From Alphaproteobacteria bacterium UBA1002 (GTDB lineage Bacteria > Pseudomonadota > Alphaproteobacteria > Rickettsiales > UBA998), in contig DBAU01000071.1 of the NCBI GenBank assembly GCA_002291845.1, forward strand, positions 1 to 22,164: 22,164 nucleotides of DNA. The letters are read 5' to 3'. The translations under genes were made by a program, and so were the position numbers. Numbering within the stretch: position 1 is the first letter of the stretch; each line of letters opens with the position of its first letter. This document shows positions 6,868-14,925 of the stretch, piece after piece. Below the pieces are notes generated by a model. It was given only the letters and a program-made list of their open reading frames with translations. It made no database searches and was not told the DNA's origin.

Positions 6868-7920
6868 ATGGATTCCACCCCGTTGCCCTCACCCGGTGTG
6901 CAGCGCACCACCGCCTCACCCTTTCCTCCCGCCCCGCACGGTATGGCGCTGGAGGATGAAATTCATCGCCTGCGCCGCGAGATGAACGCGGTGATTCTTG
7001 CCCATTACTACCAGGATGACGCGATTCAGGACATTGCCGACTTTGTGGGCGACTCGCTGGATCTGGCACGCAAAGCCGCCGCCACGGATGCAGATGTGAT
7101 TGTTTTCTGCGGCGTAAAATTCATGGCGGAAGGCGCCAAAATTCTCTCGCCCGAACGGCAAGTGCTGCTGCCTGACCTCGCTGCGGGATGCTCGCTGGAG
7201 GACTCCTGCCCCCCCGCTCAGTTCAAGGCCTTCCGCGACGCCCATCCAGACCACATCGCCCTGACATACATCAATTGCTCTGCGGAAGTGAAAGCGCTTT
7301 CGGATATTATCGTGACCTCCACCAATGCGGAGGCGATCATCCGCCAGATTCCCGAAGAGCAGAAAATCATCTTCGCACCGGACCGCCACCTCGGCGCCTA
7401 TCTTTCCAAGAAAACAGGCCGGGAAATGCTGCTCTGGAATGGCGCCTGCATGGTGCATGAGCGCTTCTCTGAAGAAGCGCTGGTCAAACTGCGCGAGCGC
7501 CATCCGGGCGCCCACATTATCGCTCATCCGGAATGCCCGGAAACGCTGTTGTCCTACGCCCATCACGTTGGCTCCACCTCATCGCTGATTTCCTTCGCGC
7601 AGGCGCATCCCGGTGAGGAATTCATTGTGCTCACCGAGCCGGGTATTTTTCACCAGATGAAGCAGCGCTCCCCTGGCAGCCTTTTCCACCCCGTTCCGGG
7701 CCTTGGGGCAGGCTGCGCCAACTGCAATAACTGTCCGTACATGAAGCTCAACACGATGGAGAAAATCTATCAGTGCATGGCGACGCGCAGCCCGGAAATC
7801 ACCTTGCCAGCCGAGCTGATTGCCCGCGCCCGCCTACCGCTGGAGCGTATGCTGGAGATGTCGCGCCACATCCCCTCCAGCGCCGTTGGCTCGCTCTCCC
7901 CGCAAAGCCTTCAGGCATGA
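6868..7920 (+). CDS. nadA: Quinolinate synthase NadA
   Basis: NadA condenses iminoaspartate with dihydroxyacetone phosphate to give quinolinate, the second step of de novo NAD synthesis, using a [4Fe-4S] cluster. From the ATG at 6868 the protein has 350 residues, matching the family (E. coli 347). Conserved blocks: AVILAHYYQDDAIQ, FCGVKFMAEGAKILSPE, APDRHLG, VGSTSSLI and GCANCNNCPYM. The cluster ligands align to Cys108 (AAGCSLEDSC), Cys194 (NGACMVHERF) and Cys289, the last cysteine of CxxCxxC. There is no clear ribosome site; an upstream in-frame TTG (6862) and an internal ATG (6943) are alternatives. TATACT at 6809-6814 is a possible -10 box. The stop overlaps the start of the next gene. Confidence 0.96.
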   Translation: MDSTPLPSPGVQRTTASPFPPAPHGMALEDEIHRLRREMNAVILAHYYQDDAIQDIADFVGDSLDLARKAAATDADVIVFCGVKFMAEGAKILSPERQVLLPDLAAGCSLEDSCPPAQFKAFRDAHPDHIALTYINCSAEVKALSDIIVTSTNAEAIIRQIPEEQKIIFAPDRHLGAYLSKKTGREMLLWNGACMVHERFSEEALVKLRERHPGAHIIAHPECPETLLSYAHHVGSTSSLISFAQAHPGEEFIVLTEPGIFHQMKQRSPGSLFHPVPGLGAGCANCNNCPYMKLNTMEKIYQCMATRSPEITLPAELIARARLPLERMLEMSRHIPSSAVGSLSPQSLQA

Positions 7921-8627
7921 TGCGCCTGCTGCTTCTGCTCACTGCACTGCTTCTGCCGCTGAGCGGATGGTCGGTGTGGTGGTGGCAACAAGCCGAAACA
8001 GAAAAAGCCCGCGTGGCGCACGCAGTGGATTACCTAAACCAATATTTTACTCAATCGCAAAGCCGGCTACGCCTTAGCTACGACCGGCTGGAAGCCACCC
8101 ACTTCTTCGGCGCGCCGCAGATTGTATTGCATCAGGCCGCTCTGACCCTGCCCGCTCCCTTCGCCCACCGCATTGAAGCACCCTGGCTCCGTTTAGAGCC
8201 GGAAGGCGACACTGGTGAACAATGGCAACTGGCATTTCCGCCCTCCTTCACGGCACAGGCGATGAAGCGCACCCAGGAGGATTACCGTTTCTCCGTTAGC
8301 CCCATGGTGGATGTCTGGCTCCGCACCCCACGCGCGCAGGCAGCGGAGGCACCCGCCTCCGGGCCACTGGCGGCACTGACGCCACGTGCCGCCCCGCCCC
8401 CTGCGACATGGCCGCAAGATGTCCCGCATCAGCTCGCCTATCGTCTACCCTCTACGCTGGATTTAACCGCCACACGCACCGGCACCACACGCACAGCGCG
8501 TTTCACGTTCCCTTCTGTCCCGCTGCGGATCTGGCAACCGATCCCGCCGCGCGTGGACGACCGGGTGGAGTTTTTCTTTGCCATGCTCGCTGAGCTAGTG
8601 GAAGCACCGCCGCCTGCCAAACCCTAA
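7917..8627 (+). CDS. Membrane-anchored hypothetical protein overlapping nadA
   Basis: About 236 residues, starting at the ATG that overlaps the nadA TGA (the adjacent ATG at 7920 is equally possible), so it is probably translationally coupled to nadA. Residues 2-24 form a hydrophobic leucine/tryptophan-rich N-terminal segment (signal or anchor) followed by a charged region, then a probably beta-rich periplasmic part (HRIEAPWLRLEP, DLTATRTGTTRTARF) and an Ala/Pro-rich stretch about 140-165 (linker-like). The layout is loosely like alphaproteobacterial DUF2125/AsmA-type proteins, but I see no diagnostic motif and do not assign a family. It converges on the flavoprotein gene at 8640 with 12 bases between stops. 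Confidence 0.72.
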   Translation: MMRLLLLLTALLLPLSGWSVWWWQQAETEKARVAHAVDYLNQYFTQSQSRLRLSYDRLEATHFFGAPQIVLHQAALTLPAPFAHRIEAPWLRLEPEGDTGEQWQLAFPPSFTAQAMKRTQEDYRFSVSPMVDVWLRTPRAQAAEAPASGPLAALTPRAAPPPATWPQDVPHQLAYRLPSTLDLTATRTGTTRTARFTFPSVPLRIWQPIPPRVDDRVEFFFAMLAELVEAPPPAKP

Positions 8628-8639
8628 GGCGTTGTTTTT

Positions 8640-10433
8640 TTAGTACGCCCGCGCCTCGGGCAGAATGGGTGGGGCTTCCTCGATCACCGGATCAAGCCGG
8701 ACCGCCGCCTGCCCCATCGTGACATCGGCCGTCTGCGGATCTACCTGCGCCAGCGAGTGAATCAGCCAGCGCGCATCGTCACGCTCAGGGTAATCAGTGC
8801 GGTAATGCGCGCCTCGGCTCTCCGTGCGATACTGCGCTGCCGCTACCGTCGCGAGCGCCTGGCATTGCAGGTTATGTGTCTCCACTGCCGCTACCAGATC
8901 ATTATTCCAGATGAGGCTTCTCTCGCTAATCGCCAGCTGGCCCTCTGCCGCACGCGCCAACGCGGTCAAAGCCTGCAAGCCCGCCGCCAGCGTATCGCCA
9001 TCGCGCAGGATGCCAGCGTGGGTTTGCATGGTCTGCTGCACCTGCTGACGCCATGCCTGTGGAGTCAATGCGCCGGTGCCGTGGCGCAAGCGGTCAAAAT
9101 GGGCCAGCGCTCGCGCTAAGCTGGCGACGGGCACATCCGACGATGCCAGTGGAGCCCTATTACGGCGCCGCGCCGCCTGTTCCCCGGCATGCTTGCCGAA
9201 TACCACCAGATCAAGCAAGGAATTACAGCCCAGCCGGTTTGCGCCATGCACGGAATTGCACGCAGCCTCGCCAATGGCATAGAGCCCGCCGAGTGCACGG
9301 CCTTCACCGTCCACCACCTCACAATCGAGATTCGCCGGGATACCGCCCATTGTATAATGCACGGTGGGATAAATCGGCACGGGCGCTTTGGTGACATCCA
9401 CCCCTGCGAATTGCCGAGACAGGCTGCGCGTCCCCGGCAGGCGGGTGGGAAAATACTCTGGCGGAATGGCCGTCAGATCGAGATGGATATAATCCCCCCG
9501 GGGGCCACAGCCCCGGCCCTCGGCGATCTCCTTCACGATGGCACGGGTCACCACATCACGCGAGGCGAGGTCCAGGTATTTCGGCGCGTAACGCTCCATG
9601 AAACGTTCGCCATCGCGGTTACGCAGCACACCGCCCTCCGCCCGTGCCGCCTCGCTGATCAGAATCCCCACCCCGGCCAGCCCGGTCGGGTGAAACTGCA
9701 CATACTCCATATCCTTCAGCGGTACACCGGCACGCACCGCCATGCCGCCGCCATCGCCGGTGCAGGTGGAAGAAGCGGTAGTGGAGGCATACACCTGCCC
9801 ATAGCCGCCAGTGGCCAGAATCGTGTGATGCGCTAAAAAGACGTGCAGCTGCCCGGTTGCCAGCTCCCACGCCAGCACACCCCGGCATTCTCCGTCAGGC
9901 GTCATCAGCAAATCAAGCGCTACAAACTCAATGAAGAAATCCACCGGATAGCGCCGCACATAGCCATACAGGCCCTGCATCATCGCATCGCCGGTACGGT
10001 CGGCGGCGGCACAGGCGCGAAAGGCCATATCGCCCTTGCCGAAATGGGTGGACATGCCTCCATACGGGCGCTGGTAAATCTGCCCGTGCTCGCCCTTACT
10101 GAAGGGCACGCCCATTTTCTCGAGCTCCAGCACCGCAGTGGGCGCTTCCCGGCACATAAAGGCAATCGCGTCCTGATCGCCCAGCCAGTCGGAGCCGCGC
10201 ACGGTATCATACATATGCCAGCGCCAGTCATCCGGCGTCACGTTGCCAAGCGCCGCATTGATGCCCCCTTGCGCCGCCACCGTATGCGAACGGGTCGGCG
10301 GCACTTTCGACAAGACCGCCACCGATACCCCCTTCTCCGCTGCCGCAATGGCGGCACGCAGTCCAGAACCGCCCGCGCCCACGATGAGCACGTCGTGCGT
10401 GTGGTAGATCAGATCGTAGGCTTTGACGGACAT
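8640..10433 (-). CDS. SdhA-type flavoprotein (succinate dehydrogenase/fumarate reductase family) in the NAD locus
   Basis: From the ATG at 10433 the protein has 597 residues, near the size of E. coli SdhA (588); an in-frame GTG at 10469 would add 12. It has the FAD dinucleotide-binding start DVLIVGAGGSGLRAA and His50 in RSHTVAAQGGINA, the residue that bonds FAD covalently in SdhA/FrdA and is absent from L-aspartate oxidase. SdhA active-site equivalents are present: His248 (QFHPTG), Glu261, Arg292 (SRDVVTRA), His359 (PTVHYTMGGIP) and Arg400 (HGANRLGCNSLL). The C-terminus has the SdhA signature ESRGAH plus YPERDD. No sdhB, sdhC or sdhD lies beside it; instead it is between nadA and nadC, on the opposite strand. 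It may be the cell's SdhA, or a paralogue acting as aspartate oxidase (NadB role). Family certain, role open. Confidence 0.9.
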   Translation of the reverse strand: MSVKAYDLIYHTHDVLIVGAGGSGLRAAIAAAEKGVSVAVLSKVPPTRSHTVAAQGGINAALGNVTPDDWRWHMYDTVRGSDWLGDQDAIAFMCREAPTAVLELEKMGVPFSKGEHGQIYQRPYGGMSTHFGKGDMAFRACAAADRTGDAMMQGLYGYVRRYPVDFFIEFVALDLLMTPDGECRGVLAWELATGQLHVFLAHHTILATGGYGQVYASTTASSTCTGDGGGMAVRAGVPLKDMEYVQFHPTGLAGVGILISEAARAEGGVLRNRDGERFMERYAPKYLDLASRDVVTRAIVKEIAEGRGCGPRGDYIHLDLTAIPPEYFPTRLPGTRSLSRQFAGVDVTKAPVPIYPTVHYTMGGIPANLDCEVVDGEGRALGGLYAIGEAACNSVHGANRLGCNSLLDLVVFGKHAGEQAARRRNRAPLASSDVPVASLARALAHFDRLRHGTGALTPQAWRQQVQQTMQTHAGILRDGDTLAAGLQALTALARAAEGQLAISERSLIWNNDLVAAVETHNLQCQALATVAAAQYRTESRGAHYRTDYPERDDARWLIHSLAQVDPQTADVTMGQAAVRLDPVIEEAPPILPEARAY

Positions 10434-10504
10434 GGGCGATGTGCGATAAGGATGCCGGGTAACCGTCACCGATATAAGCCGTTCATTAGGAGATTACTAG
10501 CATC

Positions 10505-11353
10505 ATGCCTCTACAGGAAAGCGATTTTGCCGGCCTGATTGACGTTGCGCTGGCGGAAGATATCGGCCATGGCGACCTTACCTCTGACTTGACCGTCCCG
10601 CCGGATCAGCAGGCACGGCTGGAAATGGTGGCGCGGGAACCGCTGGTGGCCGCGGGTATCGGGCTGGCGGCGCGGGTGTTTGAGCGGGTGGACCCCTCTT
10701 TACAGGCGCAGCTTCTAGTCACTGATGGTTATGCTGTGGATGCTGGGGCGTCGCTGCTGGAAGTCTCCGGCAATGCACGCTCTATCCTTCTGGCGGAGCG
10801 CACCGCGCTCAATTTCCTTGGCCGCATGTGCGGGGTTGCGACACTAACGGCTGCCTATGTGAAAGCCGTTGAGGGCACAAGTACACGCATTCTAGATACG
10901 CGTAAAACGCTCCCAGGCTGGCGGATGCTCGATAAATACGCCGTGCGGATGGGCGGCGGCCACAACCACCGCCTGCGCCTGGATGACGGCATTCTCATCA
11001 AGGATAATCATATCGCGCTCAGCGGTGGCATCACGCTGGCCGTGGCCCGCGCCCGCGCCGGAGCGCCAGCACTGACGATGATCGAGGTGGAATGCGATAC
11101 GCTGGAGCAGGTCAAAGAAGCCATCGCCGCCGGTGCGGATATGATCTTGCTCGACAATATGAGCCTGGAGCAACTGCGCGAAGCGGTAGCGCTGGGCCAT
11201 GGCCGGGTGCGCTTTGAAGCCTCGGGCAACGCCACGCTGGAGAGGGTACGATCTATTGCCGAAACCGGTGTAGACGCGATCTCGGTTGGCCGTCTCACCC
11301 ATTCCGCGCCACAGGTGGATATCGGCCTCGACATCCGCTTTGACGCGGCGTAG
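10505..11353 (+). CDS. nadC: Nicotinate-nucleotide pyrophosphorylase (carboxylating)
   Basis: NadC converts quinolinate and PRPP to nicotinate mononucleotide, the third step of de novo NAD synthesis. The 282 residues match the family length. Motifs: EDIGHGDLTSD at the N-terminus, the PRPP/quinolinate-binding run TRKTLPGWRMLDKYAV (about 132-147) followed by GGGHNHRL, then LIKDNHI, ADMILLDNMS and FEASGN. AGGAG at 10488-10492 lies 12 bases before the ATG, slightly long. The gene is divergent from the SdhA-type gene, with only about 70 bases between the ATG starts, so promoters for both strands must be packed there. A bidirectional terminator follows. Confidence 0.97.
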   Translation: MPLQESDFAGLIDVALAEDIGHGDLTSDLTVPPDQQARLEMVAREPLVAAGIGLAARVFERVDPSLQAQLLVTDGYAVDAGASLLEVSGNARSILLAERTALNFLGRMCGVATLTAAYVKAVEGTSTRILDTRKTLPGWRMLDKYAVRMGGGHNHRLRLDDGILIKDNHIALSGGITLAVARARAGAPALTMIEVECDTLEQVKEAIAAGADMILLDNMSLEQLREAVALGHGRVRFEASGNATLERVRSIAETGVDAISVGRLTHSAPQVDIGLDIRFDAA

Positions 11354-11369
11354 TGCATTTATCGCATAA

Positions 11370-11401
11370 AAAAAGCCCGGCCAGTGAGACCGGGCTTTTT
11401 T
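11370..11401. terminator. Bidirectional terminator between nadC and the MucR-like gene
   Basis: AGCCCGG (11374-11380) and CCGGGCT (11390-11396) form a stem with loop CCAGTGAGA, with an A tract on the left and T tract on the right. It can serve both convergent genes. Confidence 0.92.
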
Positions 11402-11423
11402 GCTTTTCTTCAAACAGCAAGGC

Positions 11424-11981
11424 TTAAACGCGGGCTTTCATGACGTCGGTCGTCTTCACAATGCGCAGCTTGCCCTTTCCTTTGGGAAGCTCACCCTTCG
11501 GCTTGGCCAACGTACGCGGCTGACGAACTTCAGCCTTTGCTTCGGCCGGGGCCGCGCTTCGGGCGGCCGTTCCCTTCTTTCCCAGGCCAATCTCCTTGGC
11601 GAGTTTGCTACGCTTTTTCGCATAGTTTGGGGCAACCATGGGATAGCTGACGGGAAGATTCCAGCGCTTGCGGTACTCTTCCGGAGTCATATTATAATTT
11701 GTCTTCAGATAACGCTTAAGCATTTTCAGCTTTTTGCCATCTTCAAGGCACACGATATAATCAGGCGTTACGGAGGCTGCGATATCGACCGCCGCTGCCT
11801 GCGAAGTACCCGAAACAGATTCATCCGCAAACACATCCAAGGATTTCAGCTTGCCATAAACACGCTCAATGATGACTTCAAGCGCATCCATATCCGCTTT
11901 GTGGTTTAGGAGGTAGGATGACACAATCTCCGCAGTGGCGGAAATGCGCACGTTGATTGAATCTTTATCTTTCTGGCTCAT
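11424..11981 (-). CDS. MucR/Ros-family regulator lacking the zinc-finger histidines
   Basis: A 185-residue DNA-binding protein of the alphaproteobacterial MucR/Ros family, known as a global regulator and nucleoid-organising protein (exopolysaccharide, motility, cell cycle). The central family block is clear: TPDYIVCLEDGKKLKMLKR, then MTPEEYRKRWNLP and YPMVAPNYAKKRSKLAKEIG. Of the zinc-binding positions of Ros, only Cys78 is kept; the second is Asp81 (common in MucR), and both histidines are replaced (Tyr91 in KRYL, Asn95 in KTNY). The finger probably folds without zinc, as reported for some Mesorhizobium Ml proteins. The C-terminal 50 residues are Lys/Pro/Ala-rich, an added basic tail. A GAGG ribosome site precedes the ATG. 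The AT-rich region upstream, shared with fur, may be an autoregulatory target. Confidence 0.9.
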   Translation of the reverse strand: MSQKDKDSINVRISATAEIVSSYLLNHKADMDALEVIIERVYGKLKSLDVFADESVSGTSQAAAVDIAASVTPDYIVCLEDGKKLKMLKRYLKTNYNMTPEEYRKRWNLPVSYPMVAPNYAKKRSKLAKEIGLGKKGTAARSAAPAEAKAEVRQPRTLAKPKGELPKGKGKLRIVKTTDVMKARV

Positions 11982-12218
11982 TACTTGCCTCTTGTTCTTT
12001 ATTTTCTAATTTTAACAGTAATTGCAGTTGAATGTAAGCAATTATGTGGCGGATACATAGAGTATTAACACTATTTTAGCAAATAAATTCTTTGAAATGC
12101 ACATATTCTTATAATTTTCATGCGCTTATTTTAATGCAAGTTAAGGTCGATTTTAGCCATTGCGAGCATACACGAGCCATGCCATAGTGCCGTAAATCAG
12201 TGGTTTCAAGGTGTGTAC

Positions 12219-12638
12219 ATGCCATCGTCCCTCGAACGTAAGTGCCAGGAACGCGGCCTTAAAATGACGGAGCAGCGGCGTATTATCGCCCGGGTTCTCT
12301 CCGAATCGGCCGATCATCCCGATGTTGAATTGCTTTACCAACGTGCAAATGCGCTGGATAGCCGCATCAGCATTGCTACGGTCTATCGTACGGTCCGCCT
12401 GCTTGAGGAATCCGGTATCATCGAGCGCCACGATTTCGGAGACGGACGCGCGCGCTATGAAGAAGCTGGCGAAGAGCATCACGATCACCTGATTGATTTA
12501 AGGTCCGGTCGCGTGATTGAGTTCACCAACAAAGAAATAGAGAAGCTTCAGGAGATTGTAGCTGAGCAGCTGGGCTACAAGCTGGTGGATCATCGGCTGG
12601 AACTCTACGGCCTACCCTTAGAGAAAAAGAAAGCCTGA
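12219..12638 (+). CDS. Fur-family metalloregulator (Fur/Mur type)
   Basis: A 139-residue Fur-family repressor that senses iron or, in many alphaproteobacteria, manganese (Mur). The N-terminal winged helix has MTEQRRIIARVL and the recognition helix region ISIATVYRTVRLLEESG. Metal ligands align with Pseudomonas Fur shifted by one: site 1 His87, Asp89, Glu108, His125; site 2 His33, Glu81, His90, Glu101 (motif EEHHDHLIDL). The CxxC structural zinc motifs of enterobacterial Fur are absent, as is usual in alphaproteobacteria. The ATG at 12219 has AAGG at 12208-12211, seven bases upstream; a GTG two codons earlier is possible. It is divergent from the MucR-like gene. Whether it is iron- or manganese-responsive cannot be read from sequence. 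Confidence 0.94.
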   Translation: MPSSLERKCQERGLKMTEQRRIIARVLSESADHPDVELLYQRANALDSRISIATVYRTVRLLEESGIIERHDFGDGRARYEEAGEEHHDHLIDLRSGRVIEFTNKEIEKLQEIVAEQLGYKLVDHRLELYGLPLEKKKA

Positions 12639-12699
12639 AGCCGATTGTATGACGCAATTGCTTGCCACACCCCGACCATCCACCTAAGTTTCTGCCAGT

Positions 12700-13518
12700 A
12701 TGCTGCAAAATTTTACCCTGGAGAAGACACCCTTTGAGGTGATTACGCAAGGCCCCCTCTCCGTACGTCTCGCGGAAACTGCGAAGGAAATCGAAACCGC
12801 GCAACATCTGCGCTATGAGATTTTCTGCAATGAAATCGGCGCTAAAGCTACCCCTGAAATGAAGGCCTTATCCCGCGATTTTGATCAGTTTGATCCCGTT
12901 TGCGACCATCTTCTGGTGATTCACCAGCCTGAGGGGCAAGAAGCTCAGATCGTTGGCACTTACCGCTTGCTCCTCTCCAGTCGTGCAGAAAAAGTTGGGC
13001 GGTTTTACACCGAAGGCGAATATGATATTGCACCGCTGAAGGCCAATGGCGGTCACTTGATGGAGCTTGGCCGATCGTGCGTGCACCGGGATTTCCGCAT
13101 TCGCCCGGTCATGCAGTTACTGTGGCGTGGCATCGGGGCGTATGTGAATTATCACAAAGTGGATCTCATGTTTGGCTGCGCCAGTTTTCCCAGTGCCAAT
13201 GTAGAGATGCATCGCCTTGGACTTTCTTACCTGCATCATTACCACCGCGCGACTGCAGATTTGTGCCCCCGCGCACTGGAATCCATTTACGTGGGCATGG
13301 ATTTACTGCCGCGCGAAGAGGTTTCGGTAAAAACAGGTTTTCATAGCTTACCACCGTTGCTGAAAGGATATCTCCGTCTTGGCGGAATGATTGGTGATGG
13401 CGCGGTACTGGACTATGATTACAATACCACCGACGTCTGTATTGTGGTGAAAACAGATAAGATCGGTGACAATTACGTGGCTAAGTTTGCGCCACGTGAA
13501 GCAGGCCCTATCGGCTAA
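12700..13518 (+). CDS. olsB: L-ornithine N(alpha)-acyltransferase OlsB
   Basis: OlsB transfers a 3-hydroxyacyl chain from acyl carrier protein to ornithine, giving lyso-ornithine lipid, the first step of ornithine-lipid synthesis. The 272-residue protein has the GNAT-like hemolysin family layout: IETAQHLRYEIFCNEIGA (about 31-48), FDQFDPVCDHLLVI, GTYRLL, LMELGRSCVHRDFR (about 120-133) and MFGCASFP. The family call is secured by the next gene, which encodes the second enzyme of the pathway: the olsB TAA and olsA ATG share a base. The start has no strong ribosome site. It lies 61 bases after fur and may be transcribed from a promoter in that gap. Confidence 0.92.
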   Translation: MLQNFTLEKTPFEVITQGPLSVRLAETAKEIETAQHLRYEIFCNEIGAKATPEMKALSRDFDQFDPVCDHLLVIHQPEGQEAQIVGTYRLLLSSRAEKVGRFYTEGEYDIAPLKANGGHLMELGRSCVHRDFRIRPVMQLLWRGIGAYVNYHKVDLMFGCASFPSANVEMHRLGLSYLHHYHRATADLCPRALESIYVGMDLLPREEVSVKTGFHSLPPLLKGYLRLGGMIGDGAVLDYDYNTTDVCIVVKTDKIGDNYVAKFAPREAGPIG

Positions 13519-14282
13519 TGCGCGCCTTTGAATCAAGCCTGATTTCGCTACTTGCGGCCATCGTGATGCTGCTGGCTCGCGTGGTGTTGCCTATCCTACC
13601 CAGTACTCCACGGGCGCACGCAAAGCGCCTGCTGTGCCAAACCGGCCTCCGTCTGCTTGGGGTAAAATTAGCGGTGGAAGGAGAAATGGTGCCCGGCCCG
13701 GCGCTTGTGGTCAGCAACCACTGCAGCTATATGGATATTCTGATTTTTCAATCCATTGCTGAGGTCAGCTTCACCCCCAAGCGGGAGATTGCCTCCTGGC
13801 CAATTATCGGCGGCATCACCACGGCCTTTGGCGCGGTGTATGTGGATCGCTCACCCGGCCGTACGCGGGAGGTAACAGAGACGTTGCTTGCCCAATTACG
13901 CGCTGGAAAGCGCATTTGTTTATTTCCTGAAGCGACCACTAACGATGGCCGCAGCATGAAGCCTTTCCGCTCCTCACTTTTTGCCCTTGCCGAAGCGTGG
14001 GATGGTGCATCCCCTCTCCCGGTTCAGCCCGTCACGCTGCGCTATGAGTCACTCGAAGGTCGCCCTCTAGACGACAACAGCTGGCCAGAGGTGGCGTGGT
14101 ATGGTGATAGTGATCTCCTGAGTCATCTGTGGCGTGCATTTAGTCATCATGACCTGCGCGTGCGTGTAATCTTTCATCCTCCACAAACGCTAGGGGATGG
14201 CGTGGGTAGGAAAGAGATAGCTCAGAATGCGGAACGCCTGATTCGAGAGACATTATTTGGTTCCCATGAGAGGGCCGCATGA
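13518..14282 (+). CDS. olsA: Lyso-ornithine lipid O-acyltransferase OlsA (PlsC family)
   Basis: OlsA acylates the hydroxyl of lyso-ornithine lipid to complete ornithine lipid, a phosphorus-free membrane lipid. The 254 residues contain an N-terminal hydrophobic anchor (about 7-28) and the PlsC acyltransferase motifs: HX4D as NHCSYMD (His68, Asp73), and the FPEGTT-like motif as LFPEATTNDG (about 135-144), with Ala in place of the usual Gly. The start overlaps the olsB stop (TAATG), and its stop overlaps the next start. A general lysophosphatidic-acid acyltransferase is the alternative; the olsB neighbour makes OlsA more likely. Confidence 0.9.
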   Translation: MRAFESSLISLLAAIVMLLARVVLPILPSTPRAHAKRLLCQTGLRLLGVKLAVEGEMVPGPALVVSNHCSYMDILIFQSIAEVSFTPKREIASWPIIGGITTAFGAVYVDRSPGRTREVTETLLAQLRAGKRICLFPEATTNDGRSMKPFRSSLFALAEAWDGASPLPVQPVTLRYESLEGRPLDDNSWPEVAWYGDSDLLSHLWRAFSHHDLRVRVIFHPPQTLGDGVGRKEIAQNAERLIRETLFGSHERAA

Positions 14283-14866
14283 GCCTTCCTGAGATGAAAC
14301 CCATCGTGCCTTTAGTGGAAATCAAGCCCCCGGCGTTTGACGTAGATATCCATATTGCCTATGCCACGGCAGATAATTTTACTGACGCGCCGGTATACAG
14401 CCGCCCCGCCTGCTATCTTCACCCCGATGCGGCTGATGCACTGGCTAAAGCCATCCAGTATGCGGCAGAGTTGGATTTACGATTGAAGATTTTTGATGCG
14501 TACCGCCCCACGGAAGCACAGTGGGCCTTATGGAACCATACGCCAGATCCAGACTTTCTGGCGAATCCTGAGCGTGGCTCACCCCATTCCCGCGGGGTGG
14601 CCGTGGACCTGACGCTGATTGATCGGTATGGCAGTGAACTTCCCATGGGCACCGCCTTTGATGCATTCACGCCTCTTTCTCATCACGGCGCGACAGGAGT
14701 TTCTGCGGAAGCAAAAAAGAATCGCCTGCTACTGCTTGGTATCATGACCTCGGCAGGTTTTGACTTTTACCGCAATGAATGGTGGCACTATCAGCTTTTT
14801 CATAGCCGCACCTACCCCTTACTCAGCGACCAAGAAGCGGGTACTCACATGATGGCACATCATTAA
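14279..14866 (+). CDS. ddpX: D-alanyl-D-alanine dipeptidase (VanX/DdpX family)
   Basis: A 195-residue zinc dipeptidase that cleaves D-Ala-D-Ala. VanX-type residues are all visible: Arg76 (FDAYRP), zinc ligands His103 and Asp110 in SPHSRGVAVD, catalytic Glu167 and zinc ligand His170 in EWWHY. There is no signal peptide, so it is probably cytoplasmic and recycles peptidoglycan dipeptide rather than giving vancomycin resistance; no vanH or vanA partner is present. Its ATG overlaps the olsA TGA, and GAGAGGG precedes it, so it is coupled to the ornithine-lipid genes in one envelope-related transcript. Length agrees with the family. Confidence 0.94.
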   Translation: MSLPEMKPIVPLVEIKPPAFDVDIHIAYATADNFTDAPVYSRPACYLHPDAADALAKAIQYAAELDLRLKIFDAYRPTEAQWALWNHTPDPDFLANPERGSPHSRGVAVDLTLIDRYGSELPMGTAFDAFTPLSHHGATGVSAEAKKNRLLLLGIMTSAGFDFYRNEWWHYQLFHSRTYPLLSDQEAGTHMMAHH

Positions 14867-14925
14867 GTGCTGTGTGCTCTCGCTTTTCTATGGGAAAACT
14901 GTTGCGGGTGTGATTTTGTGATTCG

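Noticed and set aside
9189..10538. Two long plus-strand frames (215 and 231 residues) opposite the SdhA-type gene
   Set aside because: Compositional shadows of a strongly conserved flavoprotein; they show no motifs, and the second runs across the nadC start.
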